NCBI GenBank assembly: GCA_020310875.1
Contig: CM035407.1
Location: 85,577,342 to 85,641,341 of the forward strand
Direction of reading: 5' to 3'
Source of the DNA: Ceratopteris richardii
Lineage: Eukaryota > Streptophyta > Polypodiopsida > Polypodiales > Pteridaceae
DNA length: 64,000 nucleotides
This document shows, piece by piece, positions 42,783-53,383 of the stretch (positions within the stretch are counted from its first letter, which is position 1; the number at the start of each line of letters is the position of its first letter). Both the position numbers and the translations under genes were made by a program. The notes below the pieces were generated by a model, which had not been told where the DNA came from, did not search any database, and worked only from the letters and a program-made list of their open reading frames with translations.

Positions 42783-43418
42783 ATGGCAGATTTGAGTGCA
42801 TCGATTGAGAAGTTATCAGATGGGAGAAATTATCTCATGTGGCAATTTAGAATGGAGTTTTATCTCATGTCTAAAGGTCTTTGGGGATTGATAATAGGTA
42901 CAGAAGTGAAGCCGATATTACCAGAAGCTCCTTCACAAGCAGATCGAGCAAGAAATCAAGAATGGATCAAAAGAGACAAAAGAGTTTTGTTTATTATATC
43001 ACAAACAGTTTCAAATACTATGCTTGGGCATATAAGAGGTTTGAATACTAGTAGAGAGGCGTGGGAGTCTCTAAAAAGGCTATTTGTAACTACCAACAGA
43101 GCAAGGCAAACACAACTTATTGGTGAGTTGACAAGAGTAAAAAAGAAGCCACAACAATCAGTTAATGATTATGTTCTTGAGGTAAAATCTCTTATTGAAG
43201 CACTAGCCTCTATTGATGCATCTCCTAGTGAGGTTATAAAGAATGCAAGAGGAAGAGGAAGCTTTAATGCTACTAGAGGAGGAAGAATAACACAACAAAG
43301 TCAACAGACTCAACCAAATCAGGAAGGTAACTTTACTTGCCATTATTGTGGTAAATTTGGTCATTATGCTAGGGATTGTTTCTCCAATCCGAATAGAAGA
43401 GGTGATTTTAGAGGATGA
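42783..43418 (+). CDS. Copia-D gag, short and stop-terminated (211 residues)
   Basis: It starts MADLSASIEKLSDGRNYLMW, the copia gag opening, 68 nt after the primer site. UBN2-type gag motifs follow (TSREAWESLKRLF, RARQTQLIGELTRVKKKPQQSVNDY). The zinc knuckle CHYCGKFGHYARDC (CX2CX4HX4C) is near residues 183-196. The segment between the helical gag core and the Arg/Gly-rich part looks shorter than in Copia-B, suggesting a deletion near residue 155. The terminal TGA (RG-stop-QRERG) fits a CGA to TGA change, since the frame continues into protease-like sequence. It would package RNA if expressed. Confidence 0.8.
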   Translation: MADLSASIEKLSDGRNYLMWQFRMEFYLMSKGLWGLIIGTEVKPILPEAPSQADRARNQEWIKRDKRVLFIISQTVSNTMLGHIRGLNTSREAWESLKRLFVTTNRARQTQLIGELTRVKKKPQQSVNDYVLEVKSLIEALASIDASPSEVIKNARGRGSFNATRGGRITQQSQQTQPNQEGNFTCHYCGKFGHYARDCFSNPNRRGDFRG

Positions 43419-44294
43419 CAAAGAGAAAGAGGCCAAGGTCACATGCACCAAAACAAGAACATAGTGCAAGAGGAGGCTCAAACATAGAAGGAAAATATTC
43501 TTATGTCTATGCATATAGAGACACATAAGAGGAAGGTAAACAACAAAACTTGGTATGTAGATAGTGGTTGCTCAAACCACATGAGTCACAACATGAATAT
43601 GTTTGTGAACTTACACAAATCAGATTCAAGAGTCACAGTTGCTACAGGAGATAGTACTGAGCATGAAGTAGTTTACATTGGTGATTGTCCACTTAATGAA
43701 CATGTAACTCTTAGAGATGTTTCGTTTGTTCCTACTATTACAAGAAGTTTGATTTCAGTTGGACAGATGGAGGACAATGGAGTGAAGGTCGATTTCAATA
43801 ATCAGTGGCAAGCTTATCAAAAGAAGGATGGAAATTTTATTATAAAAGGATAAAAGGTAAACAGATTATATACTTATGAAGTTGAAGTTCCAGATTATGT
43901 AGGTTATACAATGGTTAATGGGACTCAAGTAAGTCAATTGGACTTATGGCATAAAAGATTAGGACACATCAATGTTGGCATGTTAAAGGATATTGAAGAA
44001 ATCATTGGTTGAAGGTTTACCACAACTACCTAAGCAAGATTTGGATTTTGTTTGTGAGGCATGTCAGTTTGGAAAATAGATCGAAGTCCTTTTTCAAAAG
44101 CAAGATTGCAAAGTAGAGGTATTTTGGACTTGATTCATACTGATGTATGGGGTCCATCTCAAGAAGAGTCCATGGCAAGTAGCAAGTACTTTGTAGCATT
44201 TATTGATGACTTCTCAAAGTTTACATTCATTTATTTTATGAAATATAAATCCGAAGTGTTTGACATGTTCAAGAAGTTCAAAAAGAAGAAATAG
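43419..44294 (+). pseudogene. Copia-D protease, GAG-pre-integrase and integrase start
   Basis: The open piece 43503-43853 holds the protease (TWYVDSGCSNHMSHN; DSG intact). A stop then leads into GAG-pre-integrase (LWHKRLGHINVGMLKDIEE near 43945-44000) with a frame change before the zinc-finger end. The 44061-44294 piece holds integrase up to LDLIHTDVWGPSQEESM and FIYFMKYKSEVFDMFKKF, that is, the first catalytic Asp only. Confidence 0.88.
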
Positions 44295-45100
44295 GTCTAT
44301 CTTGGAGATGGGTAGGTGCATGTTAAATGAAAAGGACTTACCACTTATTTTTTGGGTTGAAGCATGCAATATGGCAGTTTATGTGATGAAGAGGTTACCA
44401 ACTACTCAAAGTCATATACAGAAAGCACCTTATGAATTGTTTTATGGATCAAACCAGATATTGCTAATTGTAGAATTTTTGGAAGCACATGTTTTGTTCA
44501 TGTTCCACAATAGTTAAGGTCAAAATTGGATCCAAGGTCACAAAAAATGGTTTTCATTGGTATGGCAGAAGGGCAACCAGGATATAGATGTGTAAACCCA
44601 GATACGAGAGAGGTAATAGTTTCAAGAGATGTTATTTTTCATGAAGATAAATCTTGGTACAAACATGAGGTGCAGGTAGATGAAGAAGAAACTACAAGAA
44701 GTCACGAAGAAGAGGCAAGTTCTCCAAGCTCACCAGAAAGTCAAATTACACATGAAGAGATAACTCCCCCTAATCAAAAGTTGAAGAAAATTCTCGATTT
44801 GATTTCAAAGGAAATTGAATCACAGGAAGAAGAAAGTGAAGGTTCTACATCAAGAAGAACTTAAACTCGAAGGCAAGAAAAGCATGGTAGGACAAGAAGC
44901 CAATCAAGGTATCCAGTAAGAGAAAGAAGGCAACCGCAAAGATTTTCTCATGAAGCTTATATGGCAAAACTTCTTGAGGAGCAGGAACCAACAACTTTTA
45001 AAGAAGCATCAAAGGAAAAGAAATGGGTTAGAGCAATGGATGAAGAAATGACAGTTTTGTATGAGAACAATCATGGAGTTTAGTTCCAAGGCAACCTAAC
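44295..45100 (+). pseudogene. Copia-D integrase C-terminal part and linker; catalytic core deleted
   Basis: After KKFKK at about 44281 the sequence jumps to RSILEMGRCMLNEKDLPLIFWVEACNMAVY. In Copia-B these points are separated by about 75 residues holding the second Asp (RSDGGGE) and the catalytic Glu (NGVAERR). Both are therefore gone. The later part keeps FIGMAEGQPGYRCVNPDTREVIVSRDVIF and an acidic linker (44526-44864). Confidence 0.88.
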
Positions 45101-45808
45101 ATGAAGGTAATCGGTAACAAATGGGCGTACAAGATAAAGAGAAACAGTGATGGTTCAATAAGTAGATATAAAGCAAGGCTTGTTTGTAAAGGTTATGCAC
45201 AGAGTTATGGCATCGATTATGAGGAGACATTTTTTGTTGTTGCCAAGATATCAACAATAAGGACATTAATAAGTGTTGTTGCAAGCAAGGTATGGAACCT
45301 TTATCAATTAGATATAAAAAATGCATTTCTCAATGGTGATTTAAAAGAAGATGTGTACATGGAGCAACCAACAAGTTATGAAGATCCCAAGAAGCCTATG
45401 CATGTATGTAAACTCTTGAAAGCATTGTATGGTCTTAAGCAGGCTCCAAGGGCTTGGAATTTTAGATTGGTAAAGTTTCTTGAAAAGCAGGGATACAGGT
45501 GTTCAAATGCAGATACTTCTTTGTATGTTAAAGTTGAAGGATCATTGATTGTTTATATCTCAATTTATGTGGATGACTTGATAATAACGGGAAACAATGA
45601 AGGTGAGATAGCCAGGATAAAAGCAGAGCTTGGATTTGAATTTAAAATTTCAGATTTAGGAGAACTGACGTACATTCTTGGAAGCGAAGTTATGAAGAAG
45701 GACGATGGTTTATATCTTCTATAAAGGAAGTATATTTTAGATTTGTTAAAGAAATATGGCATGGAACATTGCAAGAGTATCAGTAATCCGATGGAACCCA
45801 ATGTGAAG
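45101..45808 (+). pseudogene. Copia-D reverse transcriptase, cut by Copia-B
   Basis: A 207-codon open stretch (45101-45724) has [55 protein letters not shown] and YVDDLIITGNN. It ends at TAA 45722, where a Gln-like codon is expected (LYLL-stop-RKYILDLL). RT continues to NPMEPNVK at 45808, where Copia-B starts. The catalytic box is intact. Confidence 0.9.
45804..45808 (+). repeat. Target duplication flanking Copia-B (TGAAG)
   Basis: TGAAG at 45804-45808 precedes the Copia-B 5' LTR, and an exact copy follows the 3' LTR at 53047-53051. Confidence 0.93.
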
Positions 45809-46896
45809 TGTTGGTGCATTTTGCCCAAGCCTACATGCTTGATATGCTTGATATGCTCGATATTATCCTCATTTGTAAGTCACATGAGTAGTCATGTGAA
45901 CACCTCTTGTAAAAGAGTACATTTTATCTCTTGTAAATGGAAAAAGAAAAAAGGAAAAGGATGGCTTACCTCATCCATGCTGTAAAAGAAAATTCATGGC
46001 TCCAACTACCAAAATCACGACTTTTTGAGCTGAGGGAATCTCTCCTAACTTTGGGGATCACGTTTAGGTGGATCCATTCGAATTCGAATTCAAAATTCCC
46101 TCCAAGAATAGCTACAAAAGGAGCAAGAAGGAAGAGGCGATTAGCAAGCCTTGTACGTGACCACTTCATGTCATTTTGTAGAGATTGAAGAGCTTACTCT
46201 ATAGCTCTATCATTCTACTCCCATTGTGCAAAGGTTCATTGCCAATGTGGTTGTAATCATATGTGAATCTATACATTTATTATCATCTACTTCTCTGTTT
46301 TGTTCTCTGCAATACTCACTCAGAGCAGTACCTTCAGAAGGTCCTATCTCGAGTTTTACTGAACCTTTTTCAGTGTTTTAAAATGCATTGGATAGCTCTT
46401 ACTGTTTAGTTTGTACCTATAAATTTTCATGGTCCTTGGATTAATAATTTGGGAGATATATGCATTTTACTACTCACTGGTCTATCTCTGCAGAGCCCCG
46501 AGAATTGTGGGAATGTTCCAGAAATTGATGAAACTTGTTCTCAGTGCTCAGTCCATCATTTGAAGTGTTTTAACTTGGATTGGGAAGCTTGCTAAGTCTA
46601 TTTGCTATGCCCAAAAGGAAGTTTTCTAATTCCTACCAGGTTGAGAGCACTGTTCATTTTTTCCAGCAGGTGTATGTCCAAAAATAGCAAGTTTTGGGAG
46701 CTAGTTATTTCGCAACTAGTCTGTCTTGACTTAAACTTTTGGGATACATGTTCCAAAGTACTTGGCTGATATTTTGGTGGATTTAGGAAGCTCAAAGGGT
46801 CTACTAATCAACTCTGAAGTCTCAGTTGGCTGGTGTGAAGCTAGTTGTAGCGGCACCTACTCATCTTTGGATTGCATCCACCATCTCTCCTTCACA
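45809..46896 (+). repeat. Copia-B 5' LTR (1,088 bp)
   Basis: It starts TGTTGGTGCATTTTGCCC and ends CTTCACA. The segment 46153-46726 is in the opposite orientation to its counterpart in the 3' LTR. It has an extra 18-bp GATATGCTT duplication near the start and about 29 bp after the inverted block (46727-46755) that the 3' LTR lacks. The promoter box reads TACAAAAGG (46113-46121), against TATAAAAGG in the 3' LTR. Confidence 0.93.
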
Positions 46897-46897
46897 G

Positions 46898-46909
46898 TGG
46901 TATCAGAGC
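46898..46909 (+). promoter_or_regulatory. Copia-B primer-binding site, tRNA-iMet type
   Basis: TGGTATCAGAGC, the standard plant copia site, lies 1 nt after the 5' LTR. Confidence 0.95.
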
Positions 46910-46933
46910 ATAGTCAAGCAACATGGTAGATGG

Positions 46934-46938
46934 ATTTC
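46934..46938 (+). repeat. Target duplication flanking the solo LTR (ATTTC)
   Basis: ATTTC at 46934-46938 and again at 47770-47774. Removing one copy with the LTR restores the gag frame MVDGFPSTIDK, as in Copia-A. Confidence 0.96.
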
Positions 46939-47769
46939 TGTTGGAAGATGCATTTTTGGAAACCTTTTTTGAAGGAAAAATATTGTAAAATGATAGAAAT
47001 TTGTAGAAATATTTATGCAATTGCTGTAAAAATAAGGAAGAGTCTTTCTTATGTAGGATAGAATCTTATGTATTTTTTCTAGAATTTTTGGAAACTCTTA
47101 GATAGCATATTTTTAGAATAATAGAGGAAAGGACCAAAATTCAAGTGTGAAAGAGGACACTTGAAAATGTATATAAGTCAATTTTCTCTATTTTGGAGAG
47201 GTTGGTTAGTCATTTGTACATGCTATCAATAGAGAAGAGAGAGTTTCTGCTGAAATCGTGTTTTCTCTTATTGTGTGTGTTTCCTTTGATGTGAGAGCTT
47301 GTTTCTTGCTTTATCATGGAGATTTGTGAGTTTCATTTGTGTAATGCTGAGTAAGATGTATGAAGAGAGATGATTACTGATGTATTGAGTGAAGAAGGAT
47401 TGAAGAATGTTGCAGAAATGTGAAAATCATCTACTGGTACAGAATCGTGATTGTCTCGTCTCTGTGATACATGTGATATTTTCCAATTCTGATTTCATAT
47501 TTGTATTTTGATGAGAAAATAACATGAATTAGACACAAAGATCATAGAAAATGATGAAGATTTGCTCTAGATAAGGTAAACCCTAGATATTTCCTTTGCA
47601 TTTTCATTTTCTCAGAATTCCAGCCATCAATCTCTTATTTCTATGAATCTATCATCTAGAAGGGGCTGTGGTCTTATGGATATTCCCAGGATTGACAAAA
47701 TAAAGATGATTTGTTGATTCTTTTGTACTTCATGATTGGAGAGGACAACTCCAAAGTCAATAACAAACA
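46939..47769 (+). repeat. Solo LTR (831 bp) of the ORF3 element family
   Basis: It starts TGTTGGAAGATGC and ends AATAACAAACA. It is homologous over its full length to the 3' LTR at 34764-35600 and bounded by perfect 5-bp duplications. TATATAAG is at 47170-47177. No internal sequence remains, so unequal recombination between LTRs has removed the element body. It places ATG 47711 in frame with the downstream copia gag. Confidence 0.95.
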
Positions 47770-49507
47770 ATTTCCATCAACAATTGACAAATTGGATCGA
47801 AACAACTACCCGGCATGGTCTCTAAGGATGGAGGCTTACCTTCAAGGGAGGAATCTATATGGATTCATATCCGGAGATGAAGCAATGCCAACCATGAGGA
47901 ACAAAGGGCAACCATCACATGAAGAAGTGGAAGGACTTTCAAATTGGTGTTCGAAGGATGCACTTGCAAGGTCCTATATTCTAAACTCAATCTCTGATTT
48001 TCTTTTACCTCATGTCAAGGGATGCAAGACATCAAGAGAAACCTGGAATGCACTTGCTTCTTTCTTCTCTTCCAACAATCGAGCAAGGAAGAACCAATTG
48101 TGGATGGAGTTCACAACAATGAAGAAAAGCCCGAAGCAAAATGTGACTGATTATGTCACAAAGATGAAGGAGATTTCCGACCAACTTGGAAGCATTGGAG
48201 AGGTAATTGAAGAGGAGCAAATCATAAGACAAATCATGAATGGAATCAAAGCAGACGACAAGTGGGAGTCATTCACAACAGCCATGGATTTATACATGGA
48301 TATGCATGTACCCGACCTCAACACACTCATGGGCCAACTCTTCACTCATGAAGCAAAGATTAGCAAAGGTGGTGAGTCCTCAAGAGGTAATCAAACTTCT
48401 GCCTTATATTCTGATAAAGCTAAGGTCAAGGACAAGTCAAAGAATAGGAAGAATGAAGATGAAGGAAGCTCTTTCCAAGCAAACTTTGCAGATAGAGGAA
48501 GAGCTAGAGGAAGAGGCAGAGGTGGAAAGCAAGGCAGGGGGAGATTCCAATCATCTCAACCTTGCAATATATGTGGCTTATCTAATCATACTACTGAAGA
48601 ATGTTTCAGGAATCCAAGGAACTCAAGAGGAAGAGGATTCAATAGAGGTGGCTATGGATCAAATAGAGGCAGGTACAATGGAGGCTACAACAACAACTAC
48701 TACAACAACAATTACAACAACAACAACAACTATCAAAGTGGCCATAGAGGAAGAAGAGATTACAATAACTATGCAGAGGACCGAAGTCAAGAAGATTCAT
48801 TATTGATTATGAATCTATCAGCGAAGAAGGGTAAGGATGATGATCACATATTTTACATTGATTCGGGATGCTCGAACCATGTAGCAGGAAATGTGGCTTT
48901 ACTTTCTGATTTGGAAGATCCTCATAACAAGCATGAAGTGCAGATAGGAGATGATACAAAGCACTCAGTGGAGAAGATAGGTAATGTGAAGACATCAGAT
49001 GGGAATATGAACCTCTTAAGCAAAGTCTTGTATGTCCCTACAATTACCAAAAATTTAATAAGTGTTGGACAGATTGTTGAAAAAGGATTGCAGGTTAGAT
49101 TCAATCGATTTGGAGCATATGTTGAAGACCCAAGGCAAGGCTTTCGAAGGATTGCCAAAGGAGAGAAGACAGGAAGGCTTTTCACTTTTGAAGTGGAAGA
49201 TACAAAGAACATAGCTTTGTTTAGCTATGGATCTCAAACTCTTACAGAGTTAGAGATATGGCACAAAAGGCTTGCTCACATTGGTGAGAGGACACTCAAA
49301 CAAATTTGCAGGGACCAAAGTGTACTTGGATTGCCTAATATCACAAGGCAACACATGATTTATAAGTGTGAAGCTTGTCAACTCGGCAAGGCTCATAGAC
49401 AACCTTTCAATAAGAAAGGATATATGTATCAAAATCCTTTGGATCTAGTGCACACGGATGTGTGGGGTCCAAGTAAGGAGCCATCTATATAAGGCTCAAG
49501 ATATTAT

Positions 49508-51967
49508 GTGTCTTTCATAGATGATTGTAGCAGGTGGACCATTCTATTTTTCATGAAGCACAAGGATGAAGTGTTTAATTGCTTTAAGAAGTATATTGCT
49601 CTTGTTGAAAACCAAACAGGTAGGACTTTAAAAAGACTCAGATCAGATGGTGGAGGAGAATACTTCTCTTGTGAATTTGATGCCTTCTTGCATGAAAGAG
49701 GCATTAAAAGGGAAGTCACTACAAGGTATACACCCGAACTCAATGGTGTAGCAGAGAGGAGGAATAGAGCTATTGTCGAAGCTGCAAGGTCCATGCTCAA
49801 TGAAAAGGGATTGCCGAACTACCTATGGGCAAAGGCTGTGTCGACAGCCACATATCTCATAAATAGACTTCCATCTAAGTCACTAGATGGAACCACTCCA
49901 TATGAAGTGTGGAATGGAAGAAGACCTAGTCTAGAGCGTTGTAAAATCTTTGGATGCTTAGCCTATGCTCACATTCCTTCTCAAGTAAGAGGGAAATTGG
50001 ATCCCAAGGCAGAGAAGTGCGTATTTATTGGTTATGACCAAAACCAAAAAGGATATAGATTGTACAATCCAACCAATAAAGGATTTTCTGTGAGTAGAGA
50101 TGTAATTTTTGATGAAAACAAATCATGGTTTGATGATGACAGGAAAGTGAAGCTGCTGTATGACTTGGATGAAGATTTTCCATCACTTCAACCTAAGGAG
50201 CCAAAGCAGATTGAAGAAAGTGATTCGGAGATTGACCTAGAAGACTTGGAAAGACTAAAGCTATGGAAGAACAAAGGAAAAGCAAAGATGCAAGATGCTA
50301 CATATGGACCCGAGAGCTCACATCAACCACTTAGAAGGTCTTCGAGGGAGAAGAAGAAACCAGAGAGGTTTGGTTATGATACTTCTTTGGTCACCAAGCA
50401 CTCAATCTACATTGCAAAGGATTCAACCAATGAAGAACCTACCACATTCGAAGAAGCACAAAGCAAGAAAGCTTGGAGAGATGCAGTGGATGAAGAAATG
50501 GAAGCCTTGAAGGAGAATGACACTTGGGAGCTTGTACCTAACAAGCCATCTATGAAGATAATCGGATCTCGATGGATATACAAAATCAAGAGGAATCCAG
50601 ATGGAAGTATAAATAGACACAAAGCAAGGTTAGTTGCTAAAGGGTTTGCTCAAACCCATGGTATTGATTATGAGGAGACTTTCTCTCCTGTTGCAAAAAT
50701 GCCTACAATTAGGGTTCTCATTAGTCTTGCTGCATCTAGAAATTGGAATCTTTATCAACTTGATGTAAAGAATGCTTTCTTGAATGGATGGATTTCTGAG
50801 GAAGTGCATATGGCACAACCTCCTGGATATGAGGATGCACATCATCCTAACTATGTATGCAAACTAAAGAAAGCTTTGTATGGATTGAAGCAAGCTCCAA
50901 GAGCTTGGAATTTCAGATTGGTGACTTATTTGCAGGACCAAGGATTCAAAGCTAGCAAGGCGGATACCTCTTTGTTCATAAAGAGGAATGGATCTGAAGT
51001 GATCTATTTATGTGTGTATGTTGATGATATTATTATCACAGGCAATGATCTTGAAGGAATCAAACAGGTAAAGAGTCAAATGAAGGAGGAGTTCAAAATA
51101 AGTGACCTCGGACCACTCACTTATTTTCTTGGATTGGAGTTGATCTACACAGATTCAGGTATATACATCACACAAAGGAAGTATGTCCATGACATGCTCG
51201 TCAAGTTCAAGATGGAAAATACCAAGTGTGCAGGTACACCTATGGAGCAAAACCATAAGCTTAGTGCTTATGAAGGAGAGCCAATTGAAGACATCACAAG
51301 CTATCAAAGCTTGGTTGGAAGTTTGAACTATGCAACACTCACAAGGGTGGATATATGCTATAGTGTTAGCATATTGAGTCAGTTTATGCATAAGCCGAGA
51401 AGACCACATATGGAAGCGGCCAAGCGAGTCCTCAAGTACCTAAAGGGGACCATGAATGAAGGTTTGTTCTATTCATATACTTCAGATATTGAGCTAAAGG
51501 TCTATTCAGATGCAGATTGGGCCGGATCTAGAGATGATAGAAGAAGCACATCCGGGTATATATCATTTGCAGGTTCAAAAATCATTTCTTGGTCATCAAA
51601 GAAGCAACCAACCGTGGCATTATCTTCTACTGAAGCCGAATATAGAGGTTTGGCTAATGCAACTCAAGAAATCATGTGGTTAAAGTCTTTGTACACAGAT
51701 CTTGGACTTCATTCTTCAACACCTCACATTTTTGGTGACAACACAAGCTCACTACATCTAGCAGCTAATCCGGTATACCATGCTAGAACCAAGCATATTG
51801 AAGTCCACTACCATTACGTAAGGGAGAAGCTAATGAGCAAGGATATTCAACTATCCTATGTCTCTACAGATATGCAATGTGCCGACATGTTGACTAAAGA
51901 TCTTGATGGTACAAAATTAAGTAGATTCAAGTTGATGATTGGCTTGCAGGAAATCAAGGACAATTGA
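49508..51967 (+). CDS. Copia-B pol: integrase core, RT and RNase H (819 codons after the stop)
   Basis: It is in the same frame as the upstream piece and separated only by TAA 49490, so the ATG at 49508 is an internal Met. Integrase: RSDGGGEYF near 49645 and NGVAERRNR near 49757 complete the DDE set begun by VHTDVWGP. Integrase C-terminus FIGYDQNQKGYRLYNP. Acidic linker near 50200. [28 protein letters not shown] region, [26 protein letters not shown] near 51018. RNase H: DADWAGSRDDRRSTSGY, SSTEAEYRGL, HYHYVREK. It would copy and integrate element DNA if translated; alone it lacks gag and protease. All active-site residues are present. Confidence 0.93.
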   Translation: MSFIDDCSRWTILFFMKHKDEVFNCFKKYIALVENQTGRTLKRLRSDGGGEYFSCEFDAFLHERGIKREVTTRYTPELNGVAERRNRAIVEAARSMLNEKGLPNYLWAKAVSTATYLINRLPSKSLDGTTPYEVWNGRRPSLERCKIFGCLAYAHIPSQVRGKLDPKAEKCVFIGYDQNQKGYRLYNPTNKGFSVSRDVIFDENKSWFDDDRKVKLLYDLDEDFPSLQPKEPKQIEESDSEIDLEDLERLKLWKNKGKAKMQDATYGPESSHQPLRRSSREKKKPERFGYDTSLVTKHSIYIAKDSTNEEPTTFEEAQSKKAWRDAVDEEMEALKENDTWELVPNKPSMKIIGSRWIYKIKRNPDGSINRHKARLVAKGFAQTHGIDYEETFSPVAKMPTIRVLISLAASRNWNLYQLDVKNAFLNGWISEEVHMAQPPGYEDAHHPNYVCKLKKALYGLKQAPRAWNFRLVTYLQDQGFKASKADTSLFIKRNGSEVIYLCVYVDDIIITGNDLEGIKQVKSQMKEEFKISDLGPLTYFLGLELIYTDSGIYITQRKYVHDMLVKFKMENTKCAGTPMEQNHKLSAYEGEPIEDITSYQSLVGSLNYATLTRVDICYSVSILSQFMHKPRRPHMEAAKRVLKYLKGTMNEGLFYSYTSDIELKVYSDADWAGSRDDRRSTSGYISFAGSKIISWSSKKQPTVALSSTEAEYRGLANATQEIMWLKSLYTDLGLHSSTPHIFGDNTSSLHLAANPVYHARTKHIEVHYHYVREKLMSKDIQLSYVSTDMQCADMLTKDLDGTKLSRFKLMIGLQEIKDN

Positions 51968-51997
51968 AGACTTATTTGAAGGCCAAGCATGTTAGGC

Positions 51998-52009
51998 TTG
52001 AGGGGGAGC
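51998..52009 (+). promoter_or_regulatory. Copia-B polypurine tract
   Basis: TTGAGGGGGAGC directly precedes the 3' LTR start TGTTGGTGC and primes plus-strand synthesis. Confidence 0.88.
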
Positions 52010-53046
52010 TGTTGGTGCATTTTGCCCAAGCCTACATGCTTGATATTATCCTCATTTGTAAGTCACATGAGTATTCATGTGAACACCTCTTGTAAAAGAG
52101 TACATTTTATCTCTTGTAAATGGAAAAAGAAAAAAGGAAAAGGATGGCTTACCTCATCCATGATGTAAAAGAAAATTCGTGGCTCCAACTACCAAAATCA
52201 CGACTTTTTGAGCTGAGGGAATCTCTCCTAACTTTGGGGATCACTTTTAGGTGGAGCCATTTGAATTCGAATTCAAAATTCCCTCCAAGAATAGCTATAA
52301 AAGGAGCAAGAAGGAAGAGGCGATTAGCAAGCAGACAGACTAGTTGCGAAATAACTAGCTCCCAAAACTTGCTATTTTTGGACATACACCTGCTGGAAAA
52401 AATGAACAGTGCTCTCAACCTGGTAGGAATTAGAAAAATTCCTTTTGGTCATAGCAAATAGACTTAGCAAGCTTCCCAATCCAAGTTAAAACACTTCAAT
52501 GATGGACTGAGCACTGAGAACAAGTTTCATCAATTTCTGGAACATTCCCACAATTCTCGGGGCTCTACAGAGATATACCAGTGAGCAGTAAAATGCATAT
52601 ATCTCCCAAATTATTAATCCAATGACCATGAAAATTTATAGGTACAAACTAGACAGTAAGAGCTATCCAACGCATTTTAAAACACTGAAAAACGGTCAGT
52701 AAAACTCGAGATATGACCTTCTGAAGGTACTGCTCTGAGTGAGTATAGCAGAGAACAAAACATAGAAGTAGATGATAATAAATGTATAGATTCACATATG
52801 ATTACAACCACATTGGCAATGAACCTTTGCACAATGGGAGTAGAATGATAGAGCTATGGAGTAAGCTCTTCAATCTCTACAAAATGACATGAAGTGGTCA
52901 CGTACAAAGTACTTGGCTGATATTTTGGTGGATTTAGGAAGCTCAAAGGGTCTACTAATCAACTCTGAAGTCTCAGTTGGCTGGTGTGAAGCTGGTTGTA
53001 GCGGCACCTACTCATCTTTGGATTGCATCCACCATCTCTCTTCACA
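52010..53046 (+). repeat. Copia-B 3' LTR (1,037 bp) with inverted central segment
   Basis: The ends match the 5' LTR, but 52333-52905 is the reverse complement of 46153-46726. After the inverted block it reads AAAGTACTTGGCTG, as in the 5' LTR. A TATA box TATAAAAGG is at 52296-52304. Confidence 0.93.
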
Positions 53047-53051
53047 TGAAG

Positions 53052-53383
53052 TACAATGTTGAAGATGGTTAACCTTTAGAAGATCCACTTATCTACAGGA
53101 AGATATGAATCTTTCTACAACACGTCCATTACTCTTTGGAGATAATGTAAGTTCATTATAGCTCGCATCTAATCCAGTGTACCATGCAAGAACCAAAACA
53201 TATTGAAGTACACTAGCACTATATCCGAGAGAAGGTGGTGAATAAAGATATTGATATTCAACATGTTGGAACTAAAGATCAATTAGCAGACATACTCACA
53301 AAAGCAATGGATGCTTAGAAGCTCAAGCGAATCAAAGTTCTACTTGGATTCAAAGCTTTGGATTTAGAGCTTGAGGGGGGGAA
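53052..53383 (+). pseudogene. Copia-D RNase H remnant and polypurine tract
   Basis: Frames are broken, but CTMQEPKHIEVH, YIREKVVNKDIDIQHVGTKDQLADILTKAMDA and the ALDLELEGG ending match the end of copia RNase H. Much of the domain between RT and this piece is missing. TTGAGGGGGGGAA at 53371-53383 is the polypurine tract. Confidence 0.85.

Larger units (their letters stand above)
46923..49492 (+). pseudogene. Copia-B gag-protease-integrase part, split by a solo LTR and ended by a stop
   Basis: The true gag ATG is 46923 (MVDGF), 13 nt after the primer site; Copia-A has MADGFPSSIEKLD here. The solo LTR interrupts after GF. The frame open from 47711 starts inside the LTR, so its first 20 or so residues are LTR-encoded, and copia coding resumes at PSTIDKLDRNNYPAWSLRME. 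Then: UBN2 gag; Arg/Gly-rich stretch; knuckle CNICGLSNHTTEEC near residue 285; Asn-rich tract; protease FYIDSGCSNHV near 384; GAG-pre-integrase (WHKRLAHIGE, CEACQLGK); integrase start VHTDVWGP. TAA at 49490 replaces a Ser codon (Copia-A has SISGSRYY). All catalytic residues seen are intact. Confidence 0.92.
45809..53046 (+). mobile_element. Copia-B: nearly intact Ty1/copia element with one solo LTR inside
   Basis: It consists of 5' LTR 45809-46896, primer site 46898-46909, gag start 46923, solo LTR insertion 46939-47769, remaining gag-pol to 51967, purine tract ending 52009, and 3' LTR 52010-53046. Exact TGAAG duplications flank it. Outside a large inversion the LTRs are nearly identical, so it is young. 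The coding frame is broken only by the solo LTR and one stop at 49490. Confidence 0.95.

Noticed and set aside
46598..46795. Possible small gene in the Copia-B LTRs (minus here, plus at 52120-52461)
   Set aside because: The same peptide appears on opposite strands only because the LTR segment is inverted; nothing suggests coding.
50407..50622. Minus-strand open frames within Copia-B pol
   Set aside because: They are shadows of the plus-strand RT frame, without any recognisable motif.
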